Shown: positions 8,359 to 17,711, numbered from the stretch's first letter. The stretch: DNA of 64,000 bases from Cyclobacterium plantarum (GCF_011290685.1 NZ_JAANYN010000002.1:248001-312000), one strand, 5' to 3'. Program-made: numbers and translations. Notes: generated by a model from the letters alone, not told the origin.

Positions 8359-9684
8359 TCAATCCCTGGAAACACCTGTGCTAAGGCTTCGCTGGTTTTG
8401 GTAATAGCGGTACCCAATAACCAATAGCGCAAGGGCAAGGAAAACGTATTCAAAGGTGATCAGCCATAAATTCTCTTCAAAACCGGGCCGGGAATAAGCA
8501 TGGTAAGACAAGAAAACCAATCCGGTCCATACCACAAAACTCCGGTTAAGGGTCAACACACTGAGGCCTAAAGCAGGTATTAAATACCAGGGATGAACAG
8601 TGGTTTGCAGCAGTAGAAAAACCAGGTACATCCATACCATTTTCGAAACCAATGCTTCCTTGGTAAAGGTTCTCTGGTATAAACCCATTCCGAATAAGCT
8701 TATGCCTGCAAGGACCTGCAGGGCTGGTCCGACATGAGCAATGGGGTTATAGTCTACAAAAAATGAAGAAATCTCCCTGATCAGGTAATAAATGGAGGCA
8801 TTAAACTCAAACGTACTTTGGTACAGGCGAAAACTTTGGTAGAAGTTCCGGGCCCCGTCCAGCAACACAATAGGACTTAGGAAGAGAAGCACAAAAGCGG
8901 CAGCCGCCAAAGTAAATTTCCAGAAATTTTTACTGTCCCAAAAGCGTATCCATACAGGTGCCAGGATAAAGGGATTTAACTTTACCCCTATGGCCCAGGC
9001 CCAACTAAGTCCCGTTGCCAGGGGTTTATTTCTGCTGTGAAAATAAACAGTTAATAACAAACCGGTCAAAACAATCCCTTCAAAATGAAGATTCCCTGTC
9101 AATTCCATAATTACCAGGGGATTAAATGCATACCAGGAAAGCTGGTGAGCAGGCAAACGCCATAGAAAAAGCAATTTTTGCATCAACCACAAATTGATAC
9201 CCTCCACGAATAGTAGACAAAACCTTAAAACCAGAACATTAAGGAAAATATTTTCACCTGCCAGGGCTGCCAACCCGAAAAAAAACTGGTGCAGCGGAGG
9301 ATAAAGGGAATAATACTCCTGTGAATTCATGTTTTCCAATAAAGTGCTCCAGTAGGCGTTTTCAGGAATGTCTTTGACCAAAACAGGTAGCTCAAGATAG
9401 GGGTTGATTCCCCGTAACAAAAGCTGTCCATCGAACAGGTAGCGATAAAAATCATCTGAAAGACCGGGCATAGCTCCCAGCAGCAACAAGCGCAGACTGA
9501 GGGCCAAAAGCAATACAAGGTAGGGTGAAAGTCCACTTTTTTTATGAATGCCAACCAGATACAGGTAAGCCAGGAATGCTATTCCATATAGGCCCAACAA
9601 TTCCGGAAAAGCTGTTCTGGGAACCCAATATCCCATTCCCAACAAACCAACGGAAATCCCTATCAAACAAAGTGCAACTTTCAA
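8359..9684 (-). CDS. Multi-pass GT-C glycosyltransferase (GT87/mannosyltransferase-like)
   Basis: A 441-residue integral membrane protein with roughly ten or more hydrophobic segments. The first large loop has SDDFYRYLFDG followed by GINPYLE, the acidic loop and Asn-Pro-Tyr motif typical of polyprenyl-phosphate-sugar-dependent GT-C enzymes, so it should transfer a sugar from a lipid-phosphate donor on the outer face of the inner membrane. The donor and acceptor are unknown. It is the last gene of a six-gene minus-strand run and starts 11 bases after the lipoprotein gene. The soluble DPM-like enzyme at 10661-11380 could make its donor, which is inference. Confidence 0.8.
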   Translation of the reverse strand: MKVALCLIGISVGLLGMGYWVPRTAFPELLGLYGIAFLAYLYLVGIHKKSGLSPYLVLLLALSLRLLLLGAMPGLSDDFYRYLFDGQLLLRGINPYLELPVLVKDIPENAYWSTLLENMNSQEYYSLYPPLHQFFFGLAALAGENIFLNVLVLRFCLLFVEGINLWLMQKLLFLWRLPAHQLSWYAFNPLVIMELTGNLHFEGIVLTGLLLTVYFHSRNKPLATGLSWAWAIGVKLNPFILAPVWIRFWDSKNFWKFTLAAAAFVLLFLSPIVLLDGARNFYQSFRLYQSTFEFNASIYYLIREISSFFVDYNPIAHVGPALQVLAGISLFGMGLYQRTFTKEALVSKMVWMYLVFLLLQTTVHPWYLIPALGLSVLTLNRSFVVWTGLVFLSYHAYSRPGFEENLWLITFEYVFLALALLVIGYRYYQNQRSLSTGVSRD

Positions 9685-9695
9685 AAAGGTGGTAT

Positions 9696-10583
9696 TTATG
9701 GATTTAATTTTAATTCATCCCGTAAAAATTCGTCTTCCAGGGCGTTTCTGTTCCAATAATCAATCACCTTCATTCCTTTCCTTGTAGCTTGGGTAACTTC
9801 TTTTTCACCGTTATCCAGGGTATGGGTTTCTTCCCAGGCCACAATCGGATAGGGGAATTCTTTTTCGAAATCTATTTTCAGTTCCCGTTTCCCGGAACTA
9901 TATGTCACCTCCAATTGCCTTAGGTTATTGCTTTTATCTGTCAACCGGATAAATGCCTCTTCTGCAACAAATTCCCCATGGGTGAATCGTTGGTAAATCA
10001 GGGAGGGCCACATTTGTACACTTCCGGTGGGGATTTGGTTGGGATTTATCCTGATCAGGTTCCACAAATCATCCTCCGCCATTCCCGTGAGGGAAAAGCT
10101 TTTATCTCCTTCTTTTTCAAAATAGGAAAATAATTCTCCAGAATAGGATTCCCCACTATTCAGGTTGATTTGCGTAAAGGATTGTCCACACCATTCCTGG
10201 GAGGAAGCCGTAAATTTCACTCCCTGCATGGCCTCCCTGGTGGGTGTAAATGCAGACAGCATCATGTGGTAAGGGTAAATTCCGGTGATAAAATCTCTTG
10301 TCTGGTTCATTTTGATAACCGAAAGTTTATCTCTCCCGGCGGTTGCGGGATCGTCCAATTTTACCTGCTTGCTTCTGGAAAAATCTTCTGTCACAAAAAT
10401 CAAAACTGCCTCACCTTCCCTGGGTTCACCATAACGGTATTGGGTCAGGTTAAAACTACTGATCTCAGCCTGTCCCTGAAACCAATATTCGCCCCAAGCC
10501 TCAAAATCTACTTTCTCCCGTTCAGGCCTGGCACAAGACAGCACTATAAAAATCAAAGAAAACAACAGTAAACCTTTATTCAT
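9696..10583 (-). CDS. Lipoprotein of unknown function in the redox-glycosyltransferase cluster
   Basis: A 295-residue protein with a lipoprotein signal (LIFIVLSC, Cys17 as the lipidated residue). The mature part is mainly beta-rich and polar, with a single further Cys in SSQEWCGQSF, and shows no catalytic motif I recognise. I recall similar Bacteroidota proteins carrying the name 'septum formation inhibitor Maf', which does not fit because the Maf pyrophosphatase motifs are absent. It sits between two glycosyltransferase genes in the same direction, so a role in assembling or binding the cluster's product at the envelope is plausible but unproven. Confidence 0.75.
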   Translation of the reverse strand: MNKGLLLFSLIFIVLSCARPEREKVDFEAWGEYWFQGQAEISSFNLTQYRYGEPREGEAVLIFVTEDFSRSKQVKLDDPATAGRDKLSVIKMNQTRDFITGIYPYHMMLSAFTPTREAMQGVKFTASSQEWCGQSFTQINLNSGESYSGELFSYFEKEGDKSFSLTGMAEDDLWNLIRINPNQIPTGSVQMWPSLIYQRFTHGEFVAEEAFIRLTDKSNNLRQLEVTYSSGKRELKIDFEKEFPYPIVAWEETHTLDNGEKEVTQATRKGMKVIDYWNRNALEDEFLRDELKLNP

Positions 10584-10660
10584 GATATTTCAATTTAATG
10601 TCAATTTAAAGAAAAAAACGAGATTTTACCCATTGTCCTACAGGACTTCCCCGGAATACC

Positions 10661-11380
10661 TTATCTGTATTTCCACAGGGTCCACAAGATTTTGTATCCC
10701 GCTCCTACAACACCTTTTACTGTACCGCTAACTTTGGAGACGCCTATCCTTTGCCTGTAATTAACAGGAACCTCCGTATAGCGCAATCCCATTTTTACCG
10801 CTTTGATTTGCATCTCAATGGTCCAGCCAAAGTTTTGATCCTCCATGTGCAACTGCATTAACTTATCCCATCGGATAGCCCTGAAGGGACCCAAATCTGA
10901 AAATTCGGCCGCAAACATTTTTCGCATCAGCCAGGTTGCCAGCCAATTTCCAAAAACCTGGGGAAAGGTCATGGACCCTTTTTCCTTTTTCCCCCTGGCC
11001 CGGGAGCCGATGACCATATCTATATTTCCATCCCGAATAGGTTGAACTAAGCCCTCCATTTCTTCCGGAAAATCACTGTAATCCGCATCTAAAAAAACAA
11101 GGATTTCAGGAGGCTCTTGTAGGTTAGAAAGGTATTCCATGCCTGTAAGACAGGCCTTTCCGTATCCTTTTTGCGGCTCATCCAGTACAATCGCACCTGC
11201 CTGAGAGGCCACTTTGCGGGTGTTGTCATTGGAGTTGTTGTTGACCACCACTATATGTCTGACAAAAGCAGGAATTTCTGCGATTACTTTTCCTACGGCA
11301 TTCTCTTCGTTGAAAGCTGGGATGAGTACGTCTATTCGTTGCCCGGAAAAGGTAAAGGGTTCACTACTAAGGGTTGTCAT
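10661..11380 (-). CDS. Family 2 glycosyltransferase, dolichyl/polyprenyl-phosphate sugar synthase type
   Basis: A 239-residue soluble GT-A enzyme of the DPM1 type. IDVLIPAFNEENAVGKVI holds the first nucleotide-binding strand, NNNSNDNTRKVA the second, and FLDADYSDFPEEM the metal-binding DAD motif. Further blocks such as VIGSRARG and the C-terminal VPVNYRQRIGVSKVSG match polyprenyl-phosphate hexose synthases. It would charge a polyprenyl phosphate with a sugar from a nucleotide donor, giving the kind of donor used by GT-C enzymes like the one at 8359-9684. It has no transmembrane segments, so it is the short, cytoplasmic form of the family. Confidence 0.88.
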   Translation of the reverse strand: MTTLSSEPFTFSGQRIDVLIPAFNEENAVGKVIAEIPAFVRHIVVVNNNSNDNTRKVASQAGAIVLDEPQKGYGKACLTGMEYLSNLQEPPEILVFLDADYSDFPEEMEGLVQPIRDGNIDMVIGSRARGKKEKGSMTFPQVFGNWLATWLMRKMFAAEFSDLGPFRAIRWDKLMQLHMEDQNFGWTIEMQIKAVKMGLRYTEVPVNYRQRIGVSKVSGTVKGVVGAGYKILWTLWKYR

Positions 11381-11516
11381 TTATTTTTTATTAATGTCTT
11401 CAATTACTATACCTGGAAATCGGGCAAAGGGAAACAGGCGCATGCTCAATACGCTATGAAAAAGGCTGAACGTATTGCTGTACGATTTTTCATGACTTGC
11501 TAACTATTTCTTCGGT

Positions 11517-12989
11517 TTATTTGCCTGCCTTTATACGGTAACTTCTAAAAGAGGCCACACTTACCATTCCAAAGCCCAAAGCCAGCATGGCATGAAAAAG
11601 CAGCATTTCGTAGGTGGCGGTATAAAGAGAAAGCCCTACGAGAACAAGGAATAACAAAGCCAAAATTGCTTCCACATAAGTACCTGCGGGAACTTTCAAC
11701 TGGTGATATACATTGCTGACCCAGGCCCCGCGCTTTTCATCCAGGTTGTATTTGGGGGTACGGATAAAGGGTGATTTTTTACCAGTCAGGCCCTCCCAAA
11801 CGGCCTGTCCGTTATGTACGGAAAGCCCCATGGAAACGGAAAGAAAAACCGGCAACTCCCACAAATAACGCAGTAATCCTTTCCTGGAATAATTGGCCAG
11901 GGAAAGATTGGCGAAAAAATAAACCAAAGCGATGATGATAAAACTCAATAGAAATAAGGCCGCTGCCTTGAAGTAAAGAAGGGGTATCAGCCCCTGGTAA
12001 AATCCCCACCAGACCGGAATGCTGCTAAGACCAACCAGCAATACCGCAATAAATATCATGGAATTCAACAAGTGGGCCGCTGCGTGCATTTTTACTTTGA
12101 AGCTAAATGGCCCTTTCAGCACCTGCTTGAGGTGTTTTACAGCACATTCTGCCCCACCCTTTGTCCAACGGAATTGTTGGGATTTAATGGCTGACATCAC
12201 CGGAGGCAATTCTGCAGGAGATACTACATCAGGACGGTATAAAAATTTCCATCCCCTTTGCTGTGCCCGGTAACTCAGGTCCAGGTCCTCCGTCAGCGTA
12301 TCTTCCTGCCAATTGCCCGCATCGATAATACACTCTTTTCGCCAGATGCCACCCGTACCGTTAAAATTAATAAAAGCCTGCTGCGCATTTCTCCCCATCT
12401 GCTCCACCATGAAATGTGCATCCAGCGCAAAGGCCTGCAGCCTGGTAAATAAGGAGTAATTTTCATTCAAATGTCCCCATCTGGACTGAACCATCCCTAT
12501 TCTGGAATCGCTAAAATGAGGTACGGTTTTCAAAAGAAACTGATCATCAGGAATGAAATCAGCGTCAAAAATAGCAATCAATTCCCCCGATGCTTTTTCG
12601 AGCCCTTCACGTAGAGCTCCCGCTTTAAAGCCTGTTCTTTCCTTTCTATGTAGGTATTTAAAATTGGTTTTGGGAAAATTTTGAAGCAGTTCCCTGATGA
12701 TGGAACAAGTTTCATCCGTGCTGTCATCCAAAATCTGAATTTCCAATTTATCTGCCGGATAATCCATTCTGGCCATTGCTGCTATCAATCTTTTGACCAC
12801 GTATTTTTCATTGTAAACAGGCAATTGAATGGTCACGGCAGGCAAATTGGTATCAGAAGCACTGGCTGCAGGAGTCAGGTTTCTTTTAAACCGAAAAAAG
12901 TGCCACAAAAGATTGGCCTGTGCCAGGCTGTAACACAGAATGAAACACATGGACAAACCATATATCCCCAAAAACAAATATATCCACAT
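11517..12989 (-). CDS. Processive-type family 2 glycosyltransferase (cellulose synthase/CslA-like)
   Basis: A 490-residue membrane glycosyltransferase with one N-terminal hydrophobic segment, a cytoplasmic GT-A domain and about four C-terminal segments. All catalytic motifs of the BcsA-like group are present: DDSTDET, FDADF, LTEDLDLSYRAQQRGW and QQFRWTKG (the Q-x-x-R-W motif). This predicts beta-linked transfer from a nucleotide sugar. It lacks a PilZ domain, so c-di-GMP control is not expected. It starts two bases after the stop of the polyferredoxin gene, a tight coupling between a redox protein and a sugar polymerase-type enzyme that is unusual. Confidence 0.88.
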   Translation of the reverse strand: MWIYLFLGIYGLSMCFILCYSLAQANLLWHFFRFKRNLTPAASASDTNLPAVTIQLPVYNEKYVVKRLIAAMARMDYPADKLEIQILDDSTDETCSIIRELLQNFPKTNFKYLHRKERTGFKAGALREGLEKASGELIAIFDADFIPDDQFLLKTVPHFSDSRIGMVQSRWGHLNENYSLFTRLQAFALDAHFMVEQMGRNAQQAFINFNGTGGIWRKECIIDAGNWQEDTLTEDLDLSYRAQQRGWKFLYRPDVVSPAELPPVMSAIKSQQFRWTKGGAECAVKHLKQVLKGPFSFKVKMHAAAHLLNSMIFIAVLLVGLSSIPVWWGFYQGLIPLLYFKAAALFLLSFIIIALVYFFANLSLANYSRKGLLRYLWELPVFLSVSMGLSVHNGQAVWEGLTGKKSPFIRTPKYNLDEKRGAWVSNVYHQLKVPAGTYVEAILALLFLVLVGLSLYTATYEMLLFHAMLALGFGMVSVASFRSYRIKAGK

Positions 12990-12991
12990 TT

Positions 12992-14536
12992 TTATGACTT
13001 TACTTTAATCGATTCATTACCAATGATGATCGGCATGTCATTGATTCTACCAGCTTCCTGCCCATTTTCCAATTTGAGCACTCCCCTGGGGCACACAGCC
13101 GAGCACACCCCACAGCCTACACAGGATGAACGCACAATATTTTGTCCCCTTTGGGCATACCATCGAACGTCAATCCCCATTTCGCAATAAGTCGAGCAAT
13201 TGCCACAAGATATGCATTGCCCGCCGTTGGTAGTGATCCTGAACCTTGATTTGAAGCGTTGCACCAATCCCAGGTAGGCTGCTAAAGGACAACCAAACCT
13301 GCACCACACCCGGTTCCCCATAAAGGGATAAAATCCCGTACCTATCACTCCTGCAAAAGCCGATCCAATGGCAAAACCATAGAGGGAATGAAACTGATTT
13401 GTGGCCTGTTCCAACAGACCAAATTCCATAAAATAATTAGTAATGGTCACAGCGGTCATAACAACGGCAAGCACCAGCACTCCGTGAACCAGATACCTTT
13501 CCACCTGCCAGGCTTTTAGGGATTTATCGGAAAGCTGCCGGTATGGGTCCCCTACCGTTTCAGCCAACCCCCCACAACCACAGACCCAACTGCAGTACCA
13601 GCGCTTGCCATAAAAATAGGTAAAAGCCGGCACTCCTATTACAATCAGGATAATGCCCCAAATCAGCATAAACATGCCCAGGGCCCCTGAACTTACCATA
13701 CCCTCTATGCGGTACTCATAAAAGAAAGAATAATCCAATGGCCAGATGTTTTTGAAATCATGCCAGGGCATGTTAAACAGCACCAGAATCTCAGGAATCA
13801 GAAAGGCAAAGGCCAATTGAAAAAACATCACCGAAGCAGTCCGGATGGTTTGGTAATTATTCCCCTTGTATTTTCTGAACATCCTTACTCCCATTACCAA
13901 TATTGCCAGGGTATAAATCAGTCCATACAAAAACCACTGGCTGGCGGGGCCTCCTGAAAGCAAAATACTTAATGGATCCACCATGATCACCAAATTGGTC
14001 AGGTATTCAGGATACCAGTACAAAATAATATAGAAAACGATCAGATATGTGCCAGTGATGATGCCCAGCCAACCCCTGGCTTTCATGGAAGAAAAATAAA
14101 TCCCGTCATGCTTGATCCCAGCCGGTTTGTTCCTATATAAAGGTATGGCATATAATAAACCTCCCATAACTGCCAGGCCTATGGATAATGCCAGGAACAA
14201 TAAGGGAGCATCTTCTACCGGACCATTGGAAGCCGCTTTGGTCAATGGAAATGCATAATCATCCCAAATCACTTTATCCCAGGCTTGCTCTTCTTTTAAT
14301 CCTTCATTGTAGGCATTGAATAAGTCGTTAAAATCTTTGATAAAGGAAAAATTGGAAGCGTAGGTATTCTCATACATGGGTTCCAATACCTCCACCATGG
14401 CATCCTGGTGCATTTCCTTGGTATGATCCAGAACCATTTTCCTGTCCAATTGATAAGACCCGGAAAAGGGGATTCCCGTAAACACCAGCAGTCCAATGAT
14501 GAATAGAACCAGGCCTAAATTTTGAAGTAATTTCAT
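12992..14536 (-). CDS. Membrane polyferredoxin (NapH/NosR C-terminal-like) with two [4Fe-4S] motifs
   Basis: A 514-residue inner-membrane protein. After an N-terminal anchor and an extracytoplasmic stretch of about 100 residues come several transmembrane helices. The region CSWVCGCGGLAE and CRFGCPLAAY matches the paired Cys motifs of NapH/NosR/CcoG proteins. The C-terminal domain has two ferredoxin motifs, CISCGNCSTYCEMG and CVGCGVCSAVCPRG. It should move electrons through or along the membrane. An NAD(P)H-type flavoprotein gene lies upstream and glycosyltransferases downstream. A role in nitrogen-oxide reduction is possible from homology, but no terminal reductase is encoded nearby. Confidence 0.85.
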   Translation of the reverse strand: MKLLQNLGLVLFIIGLLVFTGIPFSGSYQLDRKMVLDHTKEMHQDAMVEVLEPMYENTYASNFSFIKDFNDLFNAYNEGLKEEQAWDKVIWDDYAFPLTKAASNGPVEDAPLLFLALSIGLAVMGGLLYAIPLYRNKPAGIKHDGIYFSSMKARGWLGIITGTYLIVFYIILYWYPEYLTNLVIMVDPLSILLSGGPASQWFLYGLIYTLAILVMGVRMFRKYKGNNYQTIRTASVMFFQLAFAFLIPEILVLFNMPWHDFKNIWPLDYSFFYEYRIEGMVSSGALGMFMLIWGIILIVIGVPAFTYFYGKRWYCSWVCGCGGLAETVGDPYRQLSDKSLKAWQVERYLVHGVLVLAVVMTAVTITNYFMEFGLLEQATNQFHSLYGFAIGSAFAGVIGTGFYPFMGNRVWCRFGCPLAAYLGLVQRFKSRFRITTNGGQCISCGNCSTYCEMGIDVRWYAQRGQNIVRSSCVGCGVCSAVCPRGVLKLENGQEAGRINDMPIIIGNESIKVKS

Positions 14537-14555
14537 GCGTTTATTATTTATAAAA

Positions 14556-14583
14556 GACCTTAAATTACGTCCTACCTAAGGTC
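14556..14583 (-). promoter_or_regulatory. Perfect inverted repeat upstream of the polyferredoxin gene
   Basis: GACCTTA and TAAGGTC form a perfect seven-base inverted repeat separated by 14 bases, 20-47 bases before the ATG at 14536. Within the spacer, on the minus strand, is ACGTAATTTA, which resembles the ACGTAATTTT before the nitrate-sensor kinase. It could be an operator or an RNA hairpin in the leader. Confidence 0.4.
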
Positions 14584-14645
14584 CAATCTTTTTCGGGAAA
14601 ATCCCCCGTGGTTCTCCGATAGCTATTGGGGGGTACCCCACCGTT

Positions 14646-14661
14646 TGACGTTCTCCTCATG
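14646..14661 (+). repeat. Dispersed repeat copy, TGACGTTCTCsTCATG (copy A)
   Basis: TGACGTTCTCCTCATG lies just after the stop of the flavoprotein gene, next to the 10-base palindrome GGGGTACCCC at 14630-14639. It matches the inverted copy at 17696-17711 in 15 of 16 bases. Confidence 0.45.
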
Positions 14662-14668
14662 TTAGGTT

Positions 14669-16018
14669 TCATGACCTTGAACCCATTAACTTTTGAATAA
14701 ATGACCGCCTGGGCAAAGGAATGGAGGTGCTATTTTCACCGTTATATTTGTCAAGCAGTTGCTTATAAAACTTCTTGTGAAATTCCGGGTTAAAATTGGC
14801 CTTATCCAACTGCCCGATTACCCGGTCTGCTTTCCAGCCTTCTTTTATGGCCCGGTCAAAGAATTCATGTCTCATTCTCCAGCCAAAGGCATTCATTCCC
14901 AAAATCCTGTCTTCCTGATCAAATAAAAACCTCAAGGCCACCTTTCCTGATTCGCCCTCCCAATAAAATGTCCTGATAGGATTTTCCCAGCTTGGAGGGA
15001 CATGGCCGTAAGTTTGGTATTCGATATCAAAAAACTTGGCTGAATTGAACCAAATGCCAGGCGTATAACCCACTTTTTTTTCGCGGGTAAGGTTATGGGC
15101 CAGGGTTTCTCCATGCATACGCCCTGTATACCAAACCTGTTCAATATTTTTGCGGTCCTTCCCTGGCGGCTTTTTGAATTCCGCACAGTCCCCTATGGCA
15201 TAAACATTGGGAAGGTTGGTTCGGAACTGATCATCTACAAGGATACCGCGATTGGTGTTTAAATCACTATTTTTAAAAAGCGCTATATTAGGGCTTACAC
15301 CTGCAGTCAAGCCCACAAACTGACAGTTGATGATTTCACCGTTGGAGGTTTTGACTGCCTTCACCTGCCCTTTTTCATCCCCTATGATTTCCTTCAATTC
15401 TGTATCCAGCTTAAGGTCAATATGGTGTTCGCGAATATGCCGTCCCACCAATGCAGCTTCTTCCTTTGGAAGTATGTTGTCCCAAAAACCCTTTTCCCTA
15501 ACCAAAAAAGTGACGGGTATTTTTCTGGAAGCCAGCATTTCTGCCATTTCCACACCAATCAATCCTCCCCCTACAAGTACAGCATGCTGGATATCCTGAG
15601 TGTTTTTCTCCATATTCAACAGGTCCTGGTAACTGTACAAGCCCTGGACTCCATTTAAATCCTGGCCTGGCCAGCCGAACATATTGGGTTTAGATCCGGT
15701 AGCCAATACCAATTGCTTATAGCCCAATACCTCTCCATCCTCAAAATTCAGTTCCTGAGTTGAAAAATCAATTGCTTTTACCCATCCAAATAGTAGTTTG
15801 ATATCATTTTTTTCCCAAAAGTCATCCGCATAGGGTTTGGTATGCTCATATTTCATGTGCCCCATGTAGATATACATCAGGGCAGTCCTTGAAAAAAAAT
15901 GCCTGGTCTCGGCGGAAACTATGGTTATCGGGATATTTGGATCGTTTTTCCGGATATGCCTGGCACAGGTCACTCCTGAAATTCCGTTGCCCAGGATTAC
16001 AATATTATTTTCACTCAT
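14669..16018 (-). CDS. NAD(P)/FAD-dependent oxidoreductase
   Basis: A 449-residue cytoplasmic flavoprotein of the pyridine-nucleotide-disulfide oxidoreductase superfamily. The FAD site is IVILGNGISGVTCARHI at the N-terminus, the NAD(P) site is AVLVGGGLIGVEMAEML near the middle, and the second FAD motif is NVYAIGDCAEF. The redox-active Cys pair of disulfide reductases is missing, which places it with NADH dehydrogenase/rubredoxin-reductase-like enzymes. It resembles the N-terminal part of NirB. It is the first gene of the run that continues with the polyferredoxin, so it may feed electrons to that protein. Confidence 0.85.
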   Translation of the reverse strand: MSENNIVILGNGISGVTCARHIRKNDPNIPITIVSAETRHFFSRTALMYIYMGHMKYEHTKPYADDFWEKNDIKLLFGWVKAIDFSTQELNFEDGEVLGYKQLVLATGSKPNMFGWPGQDLNGVQGLYSYQDLLNMEKNTQDIQHAVLVGGGLIGVEMAEMLASRKIPVTFLVREKGFWDNILPKEEAALVGRHIREHHIDLKLDTELKEIIGDEKGQVKAVKTSNGEIINCQFVGLTAGVSPNIALFKNSDLNTNRGILVDDQFRTNLPNVYAIGDCAEFKKPPGKDRKNIEQVWYTGRMHGETLAHNLTREKKVGYTPGIWFNSAKFFDIEYQTYGHVPPSWENPIRTFYWEGESGKVALRFLFDQEDRILGMNAFGWRMRHEFFDRAIKEGWKADRVIGQLDKANFNPEFHKKFYKQLLDKYNGENSTSIPLPRRSFIQKLMGSRS

Positions 16019-16289
16019 TTTCGCAATTTCTCAAAATCCGGTCAATTTTAAAATATATGGCTTTCAGCATCAGCTAAATCATCCTATCGGACGAAAGGAT
16101 TACATTTTCCTGACAAGTTGATGAAAAAAATCAGGATTTAAAAAATTAAAAAGTTTGCTTTTGGAACAATTCTGAATTATTGGGAATTGGGGTGGAACAG
16201 GCCGTTTAAATCTGTCTTTCTTACAACCCTTTTTGAGGTAAAAATATCCCATACTCAAGTAAAAGCCTGAAAGTAATGCCTCAGAGGCT

Positions 16290-17387
16290 TTACCCTTTGA
16301 ATGAGATAATAAACTTCGCCCCCCTGTTTGGCTTGCTTTTGATTTCAATTTTTCCACCCAAAGCTGTAACCTGTTTGTTTACCAAATAAAGGCCGATTCC
16401 ATGACTATCTTTATGGTGGTGAAATTTCTGGTCAAATCCAAAGATGTCCTTCTCCACCATGTTTAAGTTGAAGCCTAAACCATTATCTGCAAATTCAAGA
16501 TGTGCCCGGCCATCTTTTTCGTATGAACGGATTTCAACCAGTGGCTTAATGTCTGGCCGACAGTATTTAATGGAGTTGGATATCAGGTTTAGAAAAATAC
16601 TATCCAGATAGGTTCTGTTGAAAGGAATTTCCGGCAATTGGGAAAAGTCAGATAAAATCACCGCACCCGAGTTTTCCACCATAGATTGAATGGACGTAAC
16701 GGACCTGTTAAATACCTCCTTTAGCCGGAGCATTTCAACCTTGACCTGCATTACATCGTCCTGCTTCAAATTCTCTAGCAAATTATCCAGCCTGGTTTTT
16801 AGACCCTCTGTTGATAATTTAAGAAGGTCGATCAACTCAGATGTTTCATTATCCTTTATCTTGCCCGGATCCATTAATTTGAAAATGGCGAGAATATTAT
16901 TTACAGGAGCTCTAAGGTCATGCGAAGCTGTAAAAGTAAGTTGTCTGAGCTTGTCGTTTGTTTCCGTAAGTTTTCTGATCAGATCATTTTTATGTGACTC
17001 GATCTCCTTTTTGTAGGTCACATTTTTAGCAATTCCATAAATCAAACCCTTCTCAGGCAACGGAAAGAAATTCCAGGAAAGCCATATTTTTTCACCTTTT
17101 TTGGTGAGGTAGCGGTTTTCATGATTTCGTAATGCGTTATCTCCATCATTTATTTTCGCACCAATTTTTGTAGTAATGTCTTCGTCTTCTCCATAAAGAA
17201 AGGAGTTTATGGGGCGATACAATAGTTCCTCCTGAGTATAACCCATTAATTTTTGAAATGAAGGGTTTACCTGTTTGAAATACCCATCAAAACCTGTTAT
17301 GCAAAGCAAGTCGGGAGACATCTTAAAAAACAAATCCAAATCATTTTCAGAACCATCCAAAATTTTCGCTGAATTTTCTAACATCAT
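16290..17387 (-). CDS. Orphan PAS-domain sensor histidine kinase
   Basis: A 365-residue cytoplasmic kinase with no membrane segment. A PAS domain covers about 15-125, followed by a short coiled region. The phospho-acceptor is His156 in TASHDLRAPVNN, and the ATPase domain has NLISNSIKY, FADNGLGFNL and the lid GIGLYLVNK. There is no response regulator beside it. It lies upstream of and parallel to the flavoprotein gene, with a 271-base gap, so it may be a separate transcription unit. The PAS ligand cannot be told from sequence. Confidence 0.88.
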   Translation of the reverse strand: MMLENSAKILDGSENDLDLFFKMSPDLLCITGFDGYFKQVNPSFQKLMGYTQEELLYRPINSFLYGEDEDITTKIGAKINDGDNALRNHENRYLTKKGEKIWLSWNFFPLPEKGLIYGIAKNVTYKKEIESHKNDLIRKLTETNDKLRQLTFTASHDLRAPVNNILAIFKLMDPGKIKDNETSELIDLLKLSTEGLKTRLDNLLENLKQDDVMQVKVEMLRLKEVFNRSVTSIQSMVENSGAVILSDFSQLPEIPFNRTYLDSIFLNLISNSIKYCRPDIKPLVEIRSYEKDGRAHLEFADNGLGFNLNMVEKDIFGFDQKFHHHKDSHGIGLYLVNKQVTALGGKIEIKSKPNRGAKFIISFKG

Positions 17388-17695
17388 TTATTCTTTCAAT
17401 GAAATTGCTTAAAAAAGCCTTAATAATTGAGAACAAATCTCTACAGGAACTTTGTTTAAAGGGCTTTTGGACTTGAAGTCAATTTCAAATTTATCTTTCG
17501 TTTAATACATATTTAACAATTACTGAGCCAAAAACGCCTTGTTTTACACAAAATCCGGACTGTAATTTTACAAATAAAAAAATATGCTTTTGATACATAA
17601 AAAAAAACATTTCGGTAAAAATGTCTGGGTATTTTTTTCTCCAGAGGTATGACTAAAAAGATCTCCTGAAATCGAGCCTGCCCGAGGCAGGCAGG

Positions 17696-17711
17696 CATGA
17701 CGAGAACGTCA
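17696..17711 (-). repeat. Dispersed repeat copy, TGACGTTCTCsTCATG (copy B)
   Basis: The minus strand reads TGACGTTCTCGTCATG. The copy at 14646-14661 on the plus strand differs at one base of 16. Both lie in gaps rich in small palindromes, which suggests a dispersed intergenic element. Confidence 0.45.

Noticed and set aside
16100-16357. An 85-residue minus-strand frame overlapping the end of the PAS kinase gene
   Set aside because: It overlaps a certain gene in another frame and looks random.
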